Assembly (NCBI RefSeq): GCF_018130825.1
Contig: NZ_JAFCJS010000012.1
Location: forward strand, 1-64,000
Reading direction: 5' to 3'
Source: Bradyrhizobium liaoningense
Lineage (GTDB): Bacteria > Pseudomonadota > Alphaproteobacteria > Rhizobiales > Xanthobacteraceae
DNA: 64,000 nt
Both the position numbers and the translations under genes were made by a program. The stretch's first letter is position 1; each line of letters starts with the position of its first letter. The notes beneath the pieces are model-generated. The model was not told the origin of the DNA and did no database searches. It saw only the letters and a program-made list of their open reading frames with translations. Shown here one piece after another: positions 62,676 to 64,000 of this stretch.

Positions 62676-62762
62676 TGCGCCTTTCGACAATGGCGATTGG
62701 AACTAGGAAACCTCGGGATGTTCGCGCGTTTAAGGGGCGGGAGCAAGCCGTGGAGGAGAAGC

Positions 62763-63080
62763 ATGCGAACAGCAGTTCTCGCGTTGATCGTAGTTGCCGG
62801 AAGCGCAATGACCTACCAAGCAGCGGCCCAGCAGCAAAAGGCCGCCCCCAGTGAGCAAACCAAGGAGGAGATGCGCCGTGATGTAGACCAAGGGCTCAAG
62901 GATGGCGAGCCCAACGAGCAGATGCAGCGTGATGCTGACAAAGGGATCAAGACCCGCAACTCCGGAGAGTCCGGATACGTGGCCGATCAAGGCAAGCCAG
63001 GCGCTTCTGCGCATCCTCCCGGCCGACCGGGAAGTGAGCAGACCACCGGTTCGGGTGGCCAGACCAGCACTCCGAAATAG
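62763..63080 (+). CDS. small secreted charged protein
   Basis: A 105-residue protein with a signal peptide (about 1-23, TAVLALIVVAGSAMTYQAAAQ). The mature part is very hydrophilic and has an internal near-repeat: MRRDVDQGLKDGEPN and MQRDADKGIKTRNSG, then a Gly/Pro/Ser/Thr tail. GGAGGAGAA precedes the ATG, fixing the start. Likely a disordered periplasmic protein; function unknown. Confidence 0.75.
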   Translation: MRTAVLALIVVAGSAMTYQAAAQQQKAAPSEQTKEEMRRDVDQGLKDGEPNEQMQRDADKGIKTRNSGESGYVADQGKPGASAHPPGRPGSEQTTGSGGQTSTPK

Positions 63081-63115
63081 AACCCTTAATAGAGCCCTTG
63101 GCGATGCGCTCCAAA

Positions 63116-63217
63116 GCATGATCCGGAAAGAGTGCGAAGCGGTTTTCCGGAAAGATCATGCGTAAACAGCAACCCCAAGCGCGATGACGATTCATCCCAA
63201 TCTCACCGCGCTTCAGG
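63116..63217. repeat. dispersed two-hairpin repeat, copy B
   Basis: Closely matches 2573-2673: GCATGATCCGGAAAGAGTGC, then TTTTCCGGAAAGATCATGC, then AAGCGCGATGACGA and ACCGCGCTT. The second hairpin is slightly decayed compared with copy A. Downstream of the small secreted protein. Confidence 0.85.
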
Positions 63218-63252
63218 TCGGTGATGAGTTGCGTGGCGTCCAGAAGTTAGAC

Positions 63253-63510
63253 TTACTTGCGTGGCTCGGTCACCACCTTGGTTGATCCGTCCGGCGCTGC
63301 CTGCATTCCCGGTGGGCTTTGACCTTGCGGGCTTTCCGGCGGCGCGCCACCCGATTTCGTGTCCAGCGGTCCGGTCCAACCTTGTGGCTGCAATTGACCT
63401 TTTTCTTCCGGTGCCGAGCGTCCAGTTGTCATGTCCTTGGGATCGGTCTGTGCTGTCGCAAATCCGCACGACAACGCCCAGCCAACCGCCGTTATCAGAA
63501 TGATCCGCAT
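63253..63510 (-). CDS. small secreted proline/glycine-rich protein
   Basis: An 85-residue protein with a signal peptide (about 1-20, IILITAVGWALSCGFATAQ). The mature part (TDPKDMTTGRSAPEEKGQLQ, then GWTGPLDTKSGGAPPESPQG) is disordered and rich in Pro, Gly and Gln, much like the tail of the protein at 62763. Start at ATG 63510, immediately before the signal peptide. It converges with the gene at 62763, with the repeat copy B between. Function unknown. Confidence 0.7.
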   Translation of the reverse strand: MRIILITAVGWALSCGFATAQTDPKDMTTGRSAPEEKGQLQPQGWTGPLDTKSGGAPPESPQGQSPPGMQAAPDGSTKVVTEPRK

Positions 63511-63625
63511 TGTGAGACTCCGCTTGGCTGATCGAACCAACAGGCTGGTCCCGCTTCGGTTCCGAATCAAACTCCCCGCAAACGATGTCCGCTTCCGGTC
63601 AAAACCCGCAATGCTCCGATAAAGC

Positions 63626-63890
63626 CTAAGACTCCTGCTCAACCCCCAAGAAGCCGACATCGGGACCTTGCGAGCCCACGCCATAATACGCCTGCTTCGC
63701 GTCGGCCTCTTCGCTGGTCTGAATCAGGTCGAGACTTGCTTCGATCTTGGCGAGCAGGGTCGAGAGCTGCTTGCGCTCCTGCGCGGAGAGGCAGGCGAGG
63801 ATCTCGTCCTCACGCCGCAGTTATTGCGGGAACAGCTCCTCGTACAGCGCGCGGCGCTTCTTCGCCTCTGAGACGGGCGGCTGGCGTGGT
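63626..63890 (-). pseudogene. MarR-like regulator fragment with in-frame stop
   Basis: On the minus strand the frame reads AKKRRALYEELFPQ, then a TAA at 63821-63823, then LRREDEILACLSAQERKQLS and TLLAKIEASLDLIQ, ending at 63626. This is the style of the C-terminal dimer helices of MarR-family regulators. The winged helix that should precede it is not seen, and the stop codon interrupts the helix, so the gene is decayed. The frame would continue past about 63890 toward the window edge without recognisable sequence. Confidence 0.5.
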
Positions 63891-64000
63891 GTCAACGAGC
63901 GCCGGCAGGATTCCTGCAAGCGACGATATCGCGGGGAGATTTTCGAGCCGCTACCTCCGGCGGAGAGAATACCGCCAAATATCCTCCGTCACCTGCGAGC

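Noticed and set aside
62022..62690. 222-codon minus-strand frame
   Set aside because: Antisense to the YCII-like gene and across a repeat; no start signal, no motif.

Overview
The window is 64 kb of high-GC chromosomal DNA, most likely from Bradyrhizobium or a close relative in the Nitrobacteraceae (Alphaproteobacteria). The evidence is the strongly GC-biased third codon positions, the number of chemotaxis and sensory genes, short GC-rich palindromic repeats between genes of the kind common in that genus, and TTGA-N6-TCAA boxes of the FixK2/FNR type. The species is not determined. I see no rRNA, tRNA, CRISPR array, phage or intact insertion sequence.

Layout. 0-10.5 kb is signalling: the end of a chemotaxis operon (cheW, cheY, cheR, a PilZ-like gene), three further response regulators, a large hybrid histidine kinase and a methyl-accepting chemotaxis protein. 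10.5-17.7 kb is a probable sugar-acid uptake and catabolic locus: a GntR/FCD repressor divergent from a NitT/TauT-type ABC transporter, an IlvD/Edd-type aldonate dehydratase, an RraA/HMG-aldolase-like protein and a Tat-exported SMP-30 lactonase. A perfect 26-bp palindrome lies between repressor and operon. 18-31 kb is mixed housekeeping and envelope functions: an S9 oligopeptidase, an MBOAT acyltransferase with a putative SGNH partner, an aminotransferase, a nuclease-like protein, a 576-residue unknown, a caspase-fold protein, an orphan efflux adaptor and a beta-propeller protein, plus several micro-genes. 31.7-35.7 kb carries a second chemoreceptor and a GMC oxidoreductase.

36-41 kb is the most unusual part: gene-sparse, made of small secreted or membrane proteins. 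Four of its genes have a FixK/FNR-type box centred 70-74 bp upstream of the start codon. Three of these four encode related secreted proteins that keep the same signal-peptide end. This looks like a small oxygen-responsive regulon of uncharacterised exported proteins, with a decayed extra copy alongside.

41-54 kb holds second-messenger and envelope genes: a GGDEF-EAL protein, a LysM protein, a long LTXXQ-family protein, a class III nucleotide cyclase, an AsmA protein and a Crp/Fnr regulator. 54-61 kb has an RND efflux pump with its adaptor, an OmpA-like protein and a second caspase-fold protein with a proline-rich linker and TPRs. Both caspase-fold proteins have lost both catalytic residues in the same way (His to Phe, Cys to Ser). 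The last 3 kb has an AHL-lactonase-like hydrolase, a YCII-like protein, two small secreted proteins and a decayed MarR-like fragment. TGTGA-N6-TCACA-like boxes occur upstream of the lactonase-like gene and, less perfectly, upstream of the Crp/Fnr gene and near the first caspase-fold gene.
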